A stretch of DNA of 28,195 nucleotides from a virus (IMGVR_UViG_3300033144_002368:1-28195); one strand, 5' to 3'; positions 15,333-23,445 are shown, counted from the first letter of the stretch. Notes: generated by a model from the letters alone, not told the origin. Program-made: numbers and translations.

Positions 15333-16052
15333 TCAACTAGCTCTGAAATACTCCGTGTCAAATAGCCACATGGAGTTCTCTCGGCTGTCGTTGGAAAGCC
15401 CAACGATGTGTGTTTCATTAGTGGTACACTTGTACCCAATATGATAGTGTCCGTGGATGACTATCTTGGGCTGGACTTGTTGGAAGTAGTCTTCCACAGT
15501 CAGTCTGGACTTCAGGCTCTCGAACTCCATCTTCGGAGACATTGGGTCGAGATGTGTAAACAGATGCCCTCGTAAGCTATCAGGGATATCGTGACACACC
15601 AGAACGTCTGCCGTCCTACCAGCAGCTGCCAGCGGAACAGGACTCTCATCCGGCCACCAGGAGATGTGTGGCGTGCGCGCCCACTTGTCGACGGAGTTAG
15701 CTCCGCCTTGGAAGGCAAACGTAACTCCATCAATCTCCATGAAACACCCGTCAGGGATCCACTTCAGATTCTCCCACACCCATTCAGGCTCGTCTCCGTA
15801 CAGCAAGTCTAGCTGTGAGTTCAGTAGGATCCACTCTGTGCTATCGTGGTTACCTCTAATGAAGTACCAGGGAATGGTAGACTGCTCTACTCTTTCCAAG
15901 AACGTACGACCCTGCTCGGTAGCATCAAAGGTGTAACCGAAGTCGCCCACCTGAATGATCATGTCCGCGTCAGACTCAATCGCAACCTGGCTAGCGATCA
16001 GGATGTTCTCTGGTCCCATGTGGGTATCGCCTACGAACAAAATCTTAGTCAT
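15333..16052 (-). CDS. Calcineurin-like metallophosphoesterase
   Basis: A 239-residue protein. ATG 16052 is chosen over an upstream GTG because a leaderless promoter points exactly at it and the hydrophobic first strand KILFVGDTHMG starts there. All metal-binding motifs of the family are present in order: GDTH, QVGDFG, RGNHD, VCHDIP and HGHYHIG. Such enzymes hydrolyse phosphomonoesters or diesters, including cyclic nucleotides, dinucleotides and nucleic-acid ends, using a di-metal centre in the cytoplasm. The substrate cannot be read from sequence. It follows the IbrA/IbrB-like pair, the nuclease and the RNA ligase but has its own promoter. Confidence 0.88.
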   Translation of the reverse strand: MTKILFVGDTHMGPENILIASQVAIESDADMIIQVGDFGYTFDATEQGRTFLERVEQSTIPWYFIRGNHDSTEWILLNSQLDLLYGDEPEWVWENLKWIPDGCFMEIDGVTFAFQGGANSVDKWARTPHISWWPDESPVPLAAAGRTADVLVCHDIPDSLRGHLFTHLDPMSPKMEFESLKSRLTVEDYFQQVQPKIVIHGHYHIGYKCTTNETHIVGLSNDSRENSMWLFDTEYFRAS

Positions 16053-16058
16053 TTTTAC

Positions 16059-16087
16059 AGAATAGCACACAGATCATCAAAAATCAA
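16059..16087 (-). promoter_or_regulatory. Leaderless promoter of the metallophosphoesterase gene
   Basis: On the minus strand TTGATT (16087-16082), a 17-nt spacer and TATTCT (16064-16059) end 6 nt before ATG 16052, so transcription should begin at or next to the A of the start codon. No Shine-Dalgarno sequence exists. A possible second promoter, TTGACA (16138-16133) with a 16-nt spacer and TACAAA (16116-16111), lies upstream. Confidence 0.6.
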
Positions 16088-16134
16088 GCCTTTACTTCCA
16101 TCATTTGGATTTTGTATTCCAGTTTGTGGACATG

Positions 16135-16665
16135 TCAAGTCTTTTTCTCTGAGATGCCCGTGGGTCGTTCGATGCGAACGTCTTCTCCCGTAGCCGACTC
16201 GATCGGTACCCACGCTGCAGAGTACGCGTGCGCCGGTATTTTACGCTGCTTCAGAATTGTACCATCAGCGAGAACATCAAACTCGTCGTAAGACATCCCC
16301 AGCTTAGCTTGCAAGGAATCTGCATCATACGCTCCGGACACCAGGATCCTTCGGATTATCTGAGACAGTCTTCTAGCCACCACCTCACCACGATAACGAT
16401 TCATTTGAACGTGAAGAATCATAGCCTCAACCTCGCCGCACTCCACGAACACTACCGGTATGTGCGTGCTTCCAAGCTCTAGAGCTATCTCTGATCTGGT
16501 CTTACCGTCGATGATCCAGTTGGTTTCGGTCTGAGCAATCACGGGAGACAGCACGCCGTGCGTCTTAATGGAGGCTCTGATCTGACGCTTCTCTGGCTTT
16601 AGTGTGTACACGCTAGACCACGGTGGAGCCTTGAGAGTGCGTATCATAACTAGTTCTGGATTCAT
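16135..16665 (-). CDS. ParB/Srx-fold protein, IbrB-like
   Basis: A 176-residue protein. Residues about 8-75 look like the ParB N-terminal (sulfiredoxin-like) domain: LKPEKRQIRASIKTHGVLSP, then the signature IIDGKTRSEIALELG with D53-G54-x2-R57 and HIPVVFVE. The second half is helical with many Arg residues (VARRLSQIIRRIL), ending in a DNA-binding-like segment. It overlaps the PAPS-reductase-like gene by ATGA. That pair matches the IbrA/IbrB gene pair of E. coli, where IbrB is ParB-like and IbrA is PAPS-reductase-like. ParB-type domains bind CTP or act as nucleases; which applies here is unknown. Confidence 0.75.
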   Translation of the reverse strand: MNPELVMIRTLKAPPWSSVYTLKPEKRQIRASIKTHGVLSPVIAQTETNWIIDGKTRSEIALELGSTHIPVVFVECGEVEAMILHVQMNRYRGEVVARRLSQIIRRILVSGAYDADSLQAKLGMSYDEFDVLADGTILKQRKIPAHAYSAAWVPIESATGEDVRIERPTGISEKKT

Positions 16666-17816
16666 CTTGTGTCATCCTGTATGTCGAGACTATTGGCGTC
16701 GGCAAGGGCTGCCATTCGGACAGAGTGAGCCTTGGTTCCTGGGCCTACGGGTGTGGGGGCTGTGTGCTCAAACTCATTCAACATCAGAGTTCGTATCAAA
16801 GCATCAATCGGATAACCAAACGGATCCAGAACATACTTTTTCTTCCACGTGGAAACGAACTTCATCGCTGCCAGATTGAGACCGTCAGTAAGCATGTTGT
16901 CCTCTATGCAATCCCTGACACCATTCCAAGAATCTTCCGCATAGGACGAAATCAGCGCCTCCATATCGAACTCCGACCAGAGCCATCGCTGTGCATCTAT
17001 CTGTGGGAAACACTCAACAAGTCTGTCGTAGAACTCAGGCTCCGTGCGGACAGCATCCATGATTCGTCTAGAAGCTACCGAATGCAACGGAATGCCTACG
17101 CGTTGGTTGGACCCACTCATAGCTGCATAGTCGTAGTAAGCACAGTACGAGCCTTCGTGCTCCTCAGTGATGAACTTGTAAACGTCGTTCACGGTCCAGT
17201 CATAGATCACCTTAGCGAACCTCATGGGGATAGCCTTAGAGAGTCTGTACGGCCGGTTGATGTAGTTCTCGCTGAGCTTCTGCACCACGGTCCGATGTCT
17301 GATCATGGACTCTGCTGCTCTGATGCCTGTCACAAAGGCTGTCATCCCCGACTTCCCTTGCATGGTGTAGTAGTCGATGGGTTCCGGAATAGGTTCGGAA
17401 GGATCCAACCCAAAGGACTCTGCAGTGATAGCGCCGTCTGGAATAGGACGGAAAAGCCGCCCGTCAGCTTCACGTTCCTTAGACCATAGAAGAGTGTACT
17501 CTCTACGACCCAAGACCCATACCTCTTGCCCCTGAGGCATGCAGTACCACTCCATGTCTATCCAGTCGTACGCAGCTACCTCTTCCACGTAATCCACCAC
17601 GGAGGGGGACAGCATCTCTTCGTCTCTGAAGATGACCTTCACCGGCCCAAGGTCTCGCTCTTCGTGGATCTCCTTGGCCAGGTACAGGCAAGCCGTGCTG
17701 TCTTTGCCGCCGCTGAATTGAACGCACACAGTATCGAACGTGTCGTACACGTGTCGCATTCTCTGTCGAGAGGCTTCGACAACATTGATATCTAAGAACA
17801 TGCGTCGTCTAGCCAT
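16662..17816 (-). CDS. PAPS-reductase/ATP-pyrophosphatase-like protein, IbrA-like
   Basis: A 384-residue protein from ATG 17816, which overlaps the nuclease stop as TAATG. The N-type ATP-pyrophosphatase PP-loop is clear: VCVQFSGGKDSTACLYLA with S35-G-G-K-D-S40, then VKVIFRDEEMLSPSVVDYV and WYCMPQ. The middle has MTAFVTGIRAAESMIR and PIYDWT-like segments (VIYDWTVNDVYKFI) typical of the DUF3440/IbrA branch. These enzymes activate a substrate by adenylation; relatives reduce PAPS or, as DndC, take part in DNA phosphorothioation. No DndD/E or cysteine desulfurase is seen, so phosphorothioation is not supported. It may supply sulfur or adenylation chemistry together with the IbrB-like partner downstream. 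Confidence 0.82.
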   Translation of the reverse strand: MARRRMFLDINVVEASRQRMRHVYDTFDTVCVQFSGGKDSTACLYLAKEIHEERDLGPVKVIFRDEEMLSPSVVDYVEEVAAYDWIDMEWYCMPQGQEVWVLGRREYTLLWSKEREADGRLFRPIPDGAITAESFGLDPSEPIPEPIDYYTMQGKSGMTAFVTGIRAAESMIRHRTVVQKLSENYINRPYRLSKAIPMRFAKVIYDWTVNDVYKFITEEHEGSYCAYYDYAAMSGSNQRVGIPLHSVASRRIMDAVRTEPEFYDRLVECFPQIDAQRWLWSEFDMEALISSYAEDSWNGVRDCIEDNMLTDGLNLAAMKFVSTWKKKYVLDPFGYPIDALIRTLMLNEFEHTAPTPVGPGTKAHSVRMAALADANSLDIQDDTR

Positions 17817-18214
17817 TACCAATCTTTCCAGTCCTCAGTATCGTGGCCTGCTTCCTTGAGTGCTTCAACCAAAGATGACTGAGTATATAGAGGATCGCTA
17901 GGATCTGGGTTGTGGTTCTCGTGCCACTCGAACGTGGGCCAAATGTTTGCTAGCCAGCGCCCGTACTTGCCGGTCTTCCTGGTGCGGACTACTAAAGGCC
18001 AGTCGTCATTACCTATCGACCGTAGTGCGATCCACTCGGTAACGAACTGCTTGGCTGCCAGTCCTTCCGGACGCTCGACGCCTCGGACCTCAGGCGTGTC
18101 GATGTTCAGGAGACGTAGACGGATGTCATGGCTGATACCAAACCCGAGATCCACCGTTACATCAATCGTGTCACCGTCGTAATGTCCGCGGTAACGGCAG
18201 CGATATTCCCACAT
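17816..18214 (-). CDS. Staphylococcal nuclease (thermonuclease) homologue
   Basis: A 132-residue protein consisting of essentially the SNase OB-fold domain alone. Seen motifs: HYDGDTIDVTVDLGF (D13, D15), then IRLRLLNIDTPE with R34, D39 and E42 at the catalytic Arg, Asp and Glu positions, and GKYGRWLANIW with the second catalytic Arg. The family cleaves DNA and RNA with Ca2+. There is no signal peptide, so it should act inside the host cell. The start overlaps the RNA-ligase stop (TGATG) and the end overlaps the IbrA-like start (TAATG), so it sits in one translationally coupled operon with nucleic-acid enzymes on both sides. Confidence 0.9.
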   Translation of the reverse strand: MWEYRCRYRGHYDGDTIDVTVDLGFGISHDIRLRLLNIDTPEVRGVERPEGLAAKQFVTEWIALRSIGNDDWPLVVRTRKTGKYGRWLANIWPTFEWHENHNPDPSDPLYTQSSLVEALKEAGHDTEDWKDW

Positions 18215-19320
18215 CAGTCCTTCTCCTTCAATAGGTACTTGTTGCTGATAGCCTTAAAGCTGCTACGTCTGCCGGGAGCTTCCGAACGCTCCCATACGAC
18301 ACCTTCGGCCAGCCTGTCTGGCGAGATAAGGGACCTGATCCCATCTACTTGAGCAATCGCTTCATCGATCGTGGATGCTAGCTTCAGTTCTGTGTAGTAA
18401 GGAGCATGAGGCACTTTGCTGTGCCAGTCAGACGCCTTGTTAGCTTCGAAGCTGCGGAACATTTCTTCAATAGGAATCTCTCCATTGACGAACAGATCCA
18501 CCAGGGGAGCCATTGCTTCATCGTACACCGTTCCGAATTTGAAGTTGAAAGCAGCAAGGTGAACACCCTTGACTCCCAGACGATTGCCTTGGATACCTTC
18601 GCCGTAGATCTCACCCTGCACCACAGCACCGATCGGCATCAGGTTTGCTAGATCGTACTTGTGAGCAATGGTCCAGTAAAAGTTCTCGCCTTCCTTGATC
18701 ATCCAGTTGCGCGAGCAAACCAACAGGCCCTCGTCTTCAGTCATAACAAACGTGGACGACGTGCCGTCGATCTTCTCAGTAGCAATCCACGTTTCAGAAT
18801 GCTCGATGATCTCGTCCCATTCCTTGGTCAGGTTCTGGACACGTTCTTCATTCGTCTTGCTAGCGTACTGTGTGGGGAAGTTGCCCTTAGGCTCACCACC
18901 ACCAGCCGAAGAAGGTAGAGGCGGCTCCCACTTGGTGACGCCGTGCTCTCGCTCCATGGTCTCGGTCAGATCCATATCTTCCACAAGCCACTCGTGATCC
19001 CAATGGTCATCTGGCCACAGATCTTCAGGCAGCACCATGAGGCCCTGTGATACCACGCCGCGTAGTTTGGCAGTCCTGATGACGTGACAAGTCTCGCCGT
19101 TCACGATACGCTTGGGAGAACGGTTAGCGAGGAACCCAAAGAACCCTGACAGCGGCAGAGCAGAATCGATCTCGAAGAAGATGGTCTTGTCGCCAGGCTT
19201 GTAGTTCTCGGCCTTCTTGACCACGACATCCCAGCCACCAACACGGGCGCGCTCAATGGCGTCAGCCCCTTCGATGGGGTGAACAGAGTCTACGATTCGG
19301 ACGGACACTAATGCTCGCAT
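18214..19320 (-). CDS. RNA ligase, DraRnl (Rnl5)-like
   Basis: A 368-residue protein from ATG 19320. A leaderless promoter ends 7 nt before this ATG, and the first strand MRALVSVRIVDSV starts there, so the longer TTG start is rejected. Residues 1-120 form the N-terminal OB-like module characteristic of the Deinococcus DRB0094-type ligases. The nucleotidyltransferase domain shows motif I TEKIDGTSS (adenylated Lys183), SRNW (motif Ia-like), motif III VQGEIYGEG, motif IIIa AAFNFKFG, motif IV AEGVVWE and motif V RSSFKAISN. Enzymes of this type seal 3'-OH/5'-phosphate RNA ends, preferring nicked duplexes. It opens an operon with a nuclease and the IbrAB-like pair. A tRNA- or RNA-repair role is plausible, as with T4 ligases, but its substrate is unknown. 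Confidence 0.9.
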   Translation of the reverse strand: MRALVSVRIVDSVHPIEGADAIERARVGGWDVVVKKAENYKPGDKTIFFEIDSALPLSGFFGFLANRSPKRIVNGETCHVIRTAKLRGVVSQGLMVLPEDLWPDDHWDHEWLVEDMDLTETMEREHGVTKWEPPLPSSAGGGEPKGNFPTQYASKTNEERVQNLTKEWDEIIEHSETWIATEKIDGTSSTFVMTEDEGLLVCSRNWMIKEGENFYWTIAHKYDLANLMPIGAVVQGEIYGEGIQGNRLGVKGVHLAAFNFKFGTVYDEAMAPLVDLFVNGEIPIEEMFRSFEANKASDWHSKVPHAPYYTELKLASTIDEAIAQVDGIRSLISPDRLAEGVVWERSEAPGRRSSFKAISNKYLLKEKD

Positions 19321-19327
19321 GTTCCCA

Positions 19328-19356
19328 ATTCTAGTGGAACTGTGGGCCGGTGTCAA
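19328..19356 (-). promoter_or_regulatory. Leaderless promoter of the RNA ligase operon
   Basis: On the minus strand a consensus TTGACA (19356-19351), a 17-nt spacer and TAGAAT (19333-19328) end 7 nt before ATG 19320. The TTGACA overlaps the stop codon of the ParB-like gene. This is the best promoter in the window and predicts transcription from the start codon itself. Confidence 0.7.
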
Positions 19357-20129
19357 TCTATCTCAGAGTGTATCCGGATAAAGTCGATGACCTGCTCTGC
19401 TGTTGTACCTGACGCAGATCCAGGATCCTCTTTAAGATGTCTCAGGAAAGCATACCATGTGGTCTGCTGCTCAGGTTCATCGAACACCAGGGTGTACTGG
19501 ATGATGGCGTGTGTAGAACCGGACTGAGACGTGGATGGACTTCCTTGCGTGACGATCGTATCTGTATCTACCGCTGGCTCGAACCCCTTAGCTCGCTCTT
19601 CAGGGGTAGCATCAGGATCGATCAGTGGCGCTATGATCTCAGGCGCAGTCCAACCGGCGTTGGGGGCGGGAGCTTCGTTAGCATTTTCTGCAGCCAGAAC
19701 AGCGTTGCTCTCCATAGAAGCAAGTTCGAAGTCGTCCCACCCTATCATTTCGAATAGCTCTGGTGCGACATTGCCAGAAGCTTCCAGCATGGCATACTGA
19801 AGAGCTTCGTCTATGCCGCCGACATCGCCCCAGTGATTATCAATAGCAGCAAACGCTAAGGCTTGTTCATGGGACAGATGATCGTGAACGGCTGCTGCGA
19901 TGTGTGTCCATCCTAGCTCGTCTCTAGCCGCCATCAATTGATGGTTACCGGCGAGTACCATGATCTCGTCATCTTGTCGAAGACAGATAATAGCTGATAG
20001 CTGACCAAACTCTTCGTAGGACTTTGCTATCGCTTGAATGTCAGAACGACGAGGGTTGCCCGGTAAGTGTGTGAGAGACTCCACCGGCACCATCAAATCG
20101 CTCAGTGCTTCCGCTACATTGTGCTTCAT
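19353..20129 (-). CDS. ParB-like nuclease-domain protein
   Basis: A 258-residue protein whose ATG overlaps the previous stop (ATGA). Residues about 12-95 match ParB-like N-terminal domains: VPVESLTHLPGNPRRSD, AIAKSYEEFGQLSAI, VLAGNHQLMAARDELGW and IAAAVHDHLS, with GNH replacing the commoner GxxR. A helical part follows (AFAAIDNHWGD), then an Ala/Pro-rich acidic linker and a C-terminal domain with YTLVFDEPEQQTTWYAFLRHLKE, resembling the tail of phage ParB-like proteins. Such proteins are often annotated as nucleases or methylase-associated regulators; activity is not proven by sequence. It lies in the resolvase/HNH operon and is a different subfamily from the IbrB-like protein. Confidence 0.8.
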   Translation of the reverse strand: MKHNVAEALSDLMVPVESLTHLPGNPRRSDIQAIAKSYEEFGQLSAIICLRQDDEIMVLAGNHQLMAARDELGWTHIAAAVHDHLSHEQALAFAAIDNHWGDVGGIDEALQYAMLEASGNVAPELFEMIGWDDFELASMESNAVLAAENANEAPAPNAGWTAPEIIAPLIDPDATPEERAKGFEPAVDTDTIVTQGSPSTSQSGSTHAIIQYTLVFDEPEQQTTWYAFLRHLKEDPGSASGTTAEQVIDFIRIHSEID

Positions 20130-20521
20130 GATTGCACCTGTGTTCTGACGTTCGCTGCCAACGTGCGCAGCGAGTCCAGCCTTGTTCTCAACGAATGCAG
20201 TCGCTCTCGCTTGGCCTTGACCAGCGCTTCAGCTACCTGGGATTCCAGATACATGTCGGCATGCCTGTATCCGGCGAAGGACTCTCTCTCCTTGATGGAA
20301 CCTTCAGCGTTCAGGTAGGAGCCGAACCACAACTTCTTGAACTCGGCTTCCTTTCGAGCATGATCTACAGACAGCGTTTCAAACGCTTCGGTTTCTTCTT
20401 CTAGCTCGTTGGATAGGCGGATGATCTCGCCTTCGATGTCTATCTGATTGATAGGAGCGTTACGGCGACCGCCTTGTGCGCTGTCACGTTTACTCTCCCA
20501 GCCGTCCCATGATTCGTTCAT
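20126..20521 (-). CDS. Coiled-coil phage protein of unknown function
   Basis: A 131-residue protein from ATG 20521, preceded by AGGATACAGGT. After a polar N-terminal 25 residues it is almost entirely helical with heptad-like spacing: INQIDIEGEIIRLSNELEEE, ARKEAEFKKLWFG and a C-terminal ALVKAKRERLHSLRTRLDSL. The pattern resembles small phage proteins encoded beside recombination genes, but I cannot name the family. It is coupled to the ParB-like gene by ATGA and follows the RuvC-like gene by 9 nt. It may be a structural partner of one of these nucleases. Confidence 0.65.
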   Translation of the reverse strand: MNESWDGWESKRDSAQGGRRNAPINQIDIEGEIIRLSNELEEETEAFETLSVDHARKEAEFKKLWFGSYLNAEGSIKERESFAGYRHADMYLESQVAEALVKAKRERLHSLRTRLDSLRTLAANVRTQVQS

Positions 20522-20530
20522 ACCTGTATC

Positions 20531-21073
20531 CTAGTCATCAAACGGACTCCAGTCAATCTTCTCCAAAGCTTCCAGATTTGCTTTCGGCCAGTCGAACTGC
20601 GGCGAGTCCAAAGCAGCCAATGTCATCTGGCGAAGTCCCCATGCGTCTACGCGGTCATCGGCGCCCTTGCCCGTCCACGTGCGCGACGTGCGCAGCGTCA
20701 CCGAAGACACCATGTCGTTCTTGTTGGCGTTGCCCTTACCCGTGGTGAACTTCTTGAGACTCGTGGGAGGGATCTCAATGTACGGAATCTCCAACTCATG
20801 CAACTTCAGCCGAACGATGCCGCCAAGCTCGCCCTGAGCGTGAGCGTGAGAGGAGCGCTTGGCGAAAGCGTAGCCCTCGATGAGCACAAGAGGCTGGGAG
20901 GCTTCCGACCAAATGTCTTGCTGAATGATCTCAAAGATGCCATCCCTGATAAACACATACCGATCTATGGGATGTTCGAAATCATCAGGCTTGGTGAAGA
21001 CGTTGTACTCACCATCCCATGTGGCTATGCCTGTTGACGTTAGGCTGATATCTAGTCCTACTACATTGTCCAT
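20531..21073 (-). CDS. RuvC-like Holliday junction resolvase
   Basis: A 180-residue protein. ATG 21073 is chosen because GGAGG lies 7 nt upstream. The RNase H fold of RuvC-type resolvases is recognisable: VVGLDISLTSTGIA (Asp8), PLVLIEGYAF (Glu66), HAQGELGGIVRLKLHE, IPPTSLKKFTTGKGNANK and the last acidic cluster DDRVDAWGL (Asp139, Asp140, Asp143). Such phage enzymes resolve branched DNA before packaging. It overlaps or abuts the HNH gene (stop at 21075) and probably works with the Rad52-like and Cas4-like proteins upstream in the same gene stream. Confidence 0.9.
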   Translation of the reverse strand: MDNVVGLDISLTSTGIATWDGEYNVFTKPDDFEHPIDRYVFIRDGIFEIIQQDIWSEASQPLVLIEGYAFAKRSSHAHAQGELGGIVRLKLHELEIPYIEIPPTSLKKFTTGKGNANKNDMVSSVTLRTSRTWTGKGADDRVDAWGLRQMTLAALDSPQFDWPKANLEALEKIDWSPFDD

Positions 21074-21074
21074 G

Positions 21075-21572
21075 TTAGTCCTCCACGTAGAACGGTGTGT
21101 AGATGATTCCATCTCTCAAGGATTCTAGTGTCTTACAAGCTTCAGCCACATGTTCGTCGTCATATTGATAACTCTTGAGGTACAGGCCCATCAAGTAAGC
21201 TACCCCAGGATCGTCGCCCACTTTCTTGTGGCAAGTGTCACATATTGATATGATGATCCTTTCATCTAGAATATCGCCACTTTGTGATCTAAGCACAATC
21301 TCATGCAGTTGTGAAGAAGGGTATATTGTGTGTGTAGGAACTCCTTGAATATCTGATCTAAACATGTTCTCACACATAGCATATGCTGAACACGCTTCGC
21401 ACAGTGGCCGGTCCCTAAGCACTCTTTCCACCAAAGCTCGTCGTTCAACGTACTTGGCTTTCGTTTTCTCGGAACGAAATGGTAATGGTTTCTTAGATTG
21501 TAAGCGTGATTTGCTCTTCAATTCGGAGCGCTTCAGTTTATATGTGCCGCGCTTCAAGGGAGTCCGTTTCAT
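21075..21572 (-). CDS. HNH endonuclease-like protein
   Basis: A 165-residue protein. ATG 21572 has GGAGG 6 nt upstream and overlaps the glycosyltransferase stop (ATGA). The first 45 residues are highly basic (Lys/Arg/Ser), suited to DNA contact. CEAC and a later CDTCH frame an HNH core with LHEIVLRSQSGD in between, the pattern of zinc-stabilised phage HNH nucleases, including NinG-like ones. The segment between the first Cys pair and LHEIV is longer than usual. Phage HNH enzymes nick or cut DNA in packaging, recombination or homing; the operon with RuvC favours recombination or packaging. Confidence 0.75.
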   Translation of the reverse strand: MKRTPLKRGTYKLKRSELKSKSRLQSKKPLPFRSEKTKAKYVERRALVERVLRDRPLCEACSAYAMCENMFRSDIQGVPTHTIYPSSQLHEIVLRSQSGDILDERIIISICDTCHKKVGDDPGVAYLMGLYLKSYQYDDEHVAEACKTLESLRDGIIYTPFYVED

Positions 21573-22687
21573 AACGATCCTCCGGCTAGCTCTAAGAACT
21601 CTTCGAACTTCATAGCTCCCATGATCACGTCCAGTTGCTTGACTGTTTCCAGGTTAGCGTCAGCAATGTCTCTACGCATAATGGGATCGCTTGATAAACT
21701 CTTGATAGCCTTTATCCATGCCGCCGTATTCTTGGCCACGTAACCCATATCGTACTCCTCCTGAAGGCGTACGTACTCTGGCATCCTTGACGATACGAAA
21801 GGTATACCGGCTGACGCATACTCAAGCCCTTTGATCCACGACTTGCCATGGTTAAACGGAACATCGTTCAGGGGAACGGTGCCAATATCAAACTGAAACA
21901 TTCCCGGATACTTACTCGCAGAGCACAGCGGTATGCGCTTGTAGTATTCCTGCTCAAGTCCTACCAGTTCTCCGAAAGAGGGCATCCAGTTAGCGTGTCC
22001 CCCATGCAGCCATGGGAACATCTTGGCGAAGGGCTTGATTACTCCAAGGTCTCCACTTCTAAATCCTGTAGCTCCAACCCATCCAACGGTGGTAGGGTCA
22101 CCATGATCATGGTCCCACCTAGTGAACTTACGTGTCTCCACGTGGTTCTCTAATACGTATGTGCGGGGGTTCCATTCACGAATCTTATCTCGCAAGTACG
22201 GAGTTGATACGACTACAGCAGAGGACAGCTTCAAGGCTCTACGGTAACCTTCTATGTTGTAGACTGGGTTGTTCTTCGGATCTGTTGCAGCGTATGCCCG
22301 GTTACGTCTGTCTAGTCCCCAGTACCAGTCGTCCACGTCATTGATGACTATCTGACCAGCAGACCTGGCTCTAGCTATCTGCCGATCACTGTCTACGTGC
22401 ATGTTTCTTTGCGTGTAAATGATGTCACAGTCGAAATCTACATCCTCTTCTGAGGCGGGTGAGTTAGCGTCAAGGGTTCCGTCTTCTAGTCTACCCATGC
22501 TACTCACTCTGTGTACTCCGAAGATTCCCTTCTTTACATGGAATGCTGGAGCGCCGATAGCGTGATCTATAGACATGTACGGAAGGTATTGAGCTATCCG
22601 TATATGGCCTGACCCTCCTAGCGATGGAAGGCCGTCAGCATCCATTACCGTAGACGACCAATCGACCGTTAAGAACCCTACCTTCAT
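21569..22687 (-). CDS. GT-B-type glycosyltransferase
   Basis: A 372-residue protein. ATG 22687 overlaps the preceding exonuclease stop (ATGA). The N-terminal half has VGFLTVDW and LGGSGHIRIAQYLPYM, as in GT4-like enzymes, plus DIIYTQRN, INDVDDWYWGLD and VVVSTPYLRDKI with YVLENHVE. The C-terminal half has TVGWVGATG, FDIGTVPLNDVPFNHGKSW and the donor-site helix IKGLEYASAGIPFVSS, matching the family's E-x7-G-x-P region. Such enzymes transfer a nucleotide-activated sugar to an acceptor. It is embedded in the recombination operon but fits functionally with the glycan genes at 25027-27878. The acceptor could be virion protein, DNA or a host glycan. Confidence 0.82.
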   Translation of the reverse strand: MKVGFLTVDWSSTVMDADGLPSLGGSGHIRIAQYLPYMSIDHAIGAPAFHVKKGIFGVHRVSSMGRLEDGTLDANSPASEEDVDFDCDIIYTQRNMHVDSDRQIARARSAGQIVINDVDDWYWGLDRRNRAYAATDPKNNPVYNIEGYRRALKLSSAVVVSTPYLRDKIREWNPRTYVLENHVETRKFTRWDHDHGDPTTVGWVGATGFRSGDLGVIKPFAKMFPWLHGGHANWMPSFGELVGLEQEYYKRIPLCSASKYPGMFQFDIGTVPLNDVPFNHGKSWIKGLEYASAGIPFVSSRMPEYVRLQEEYDMGYVAKNTAAWIKAIKSLSSDPIMRRDIADANLETVKQLDVIMGAMKFEEFLELAGGSL

Positions 22688-23445
22688 TGGAACGCCGGAC
22701 ACTCGGGTTTGAAGTCACACCAGTTGCATAGCGGTCCGGTCTGTGTGGGAAACACCTCGGTTTCACAAGCCACACTCATGGCGTCCCATGCCGTCACTAA
22801 CGTGTCGCTGGTACGCTGCCTTAGTTCCTTGGTAGGCTTGTACGTGACCTTCTTGCCGTCCTTCACGTACAGCAATTCCATCTTAGACGCTTCTCGCCCA
22901 GTCTGCTGTTCGATGAGGTCCGCATAGATCATGATCTGCAGCTTCTTCTCAGCTGAGTATTGAGACTTAGGTACCTTGCCAGTCTTGTAGTCAGATATCA
23001 CTATCTTCCCGGACGGTGTAGCTGTCCACCTATCCACTATACCAAATATGGGCACCCCGTCTATTCGTCCTTCGACCTTCACTTCCAGCCCCAGCGGCTC
23101 GATCTCTCGTGGGTCCTCTATCTTGAAGTAGTTCTCCACACACCACCAAGATGTCCACCGGAATGCGTGGAGATCCTTATCGGACATGTGCAGTATCGAA
23201 ACCTTTTCGGACCAAGTACTATCCCACAGACCCCTAGTAAGAGCCTTAGCATTATCAAGGGTACGGTATCCTGGCTCTAACGTCAGTAGTTCTTCGAGAA
23301 CCTCATGCACAAAGTTACCGCGCATCTGTGGTTCTGTACTAGCCGAACGACGGCCTTCTATCTTCTCATAGTAGAATCGCTTAGGACACTGTTCCCACGT
23401 GGATAGCGAGGACGGTGAGAAGTAACTGGGTGCGGTATAGGACAT
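22684..23445 (-). CDS. Cas4/RecB-like PD-(D/E)XK exonuclease with Fe-S cysteines
   Basis: A 253-residue protein. The start SPSSLSTWEQCPKRFYYEKI contains Cys20, and the C-terminus has Cys240, Cys243 and Cys249 (CNWCDFKPEC), the four-cysteine set of Cas4/AddB-type 4Fe-4S nucleases. The catalytic core is complete: His47 in GNFVHEVLEEL, Asp138 in GIVDRW, then VISDYKTGK with Asp152 and Lys154, and LQIMIYADLI. These enzymes resect DNA ends. It follows the Rad52-like gene by 2 nt, giving an exonuclease plus annealing-protein pair equivalent to lambda Exo-Beta. No CRISPR array or other cas genes are present. Confidence 0.9.
   Translation of the reverse strand: MSYTAPSYFSPSSLSTWEQCPKRFYYEKIEGRRSASTEPQMRGNFVHEVLEELLTLEPGYRTLDNAKALTRGLWDSTWSEKVSILHMSDKDLHAFRWTSWWCVENYFKIEDPREIEPLGLEVKVEGRIDGVPIFGIVDRWTATPSGKIVISDYKTGKVPKSQYSAEKKLQIMIYADLIEQQTGREASKMELLYVKDGKKVTYKPTKELRQRTSDTLVTAWDAMSVACETEVFPTQTGPLCNWCDFKPECPAFQ

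Noticed and set aside
16662-17816. DNA phosphorothioation (DndC) system
   Set aside because: No DndA, DndD or DndE homologue is present, and the overlapping ParB-like partner fits an IbrAB-type pair better.
22684-23445. Cas4 as part of a CRISPR system
   Set aside because: No repeat-spacer array and no other cas genes; the Rad52-like neighbour explains it as a recombination exonuclease.
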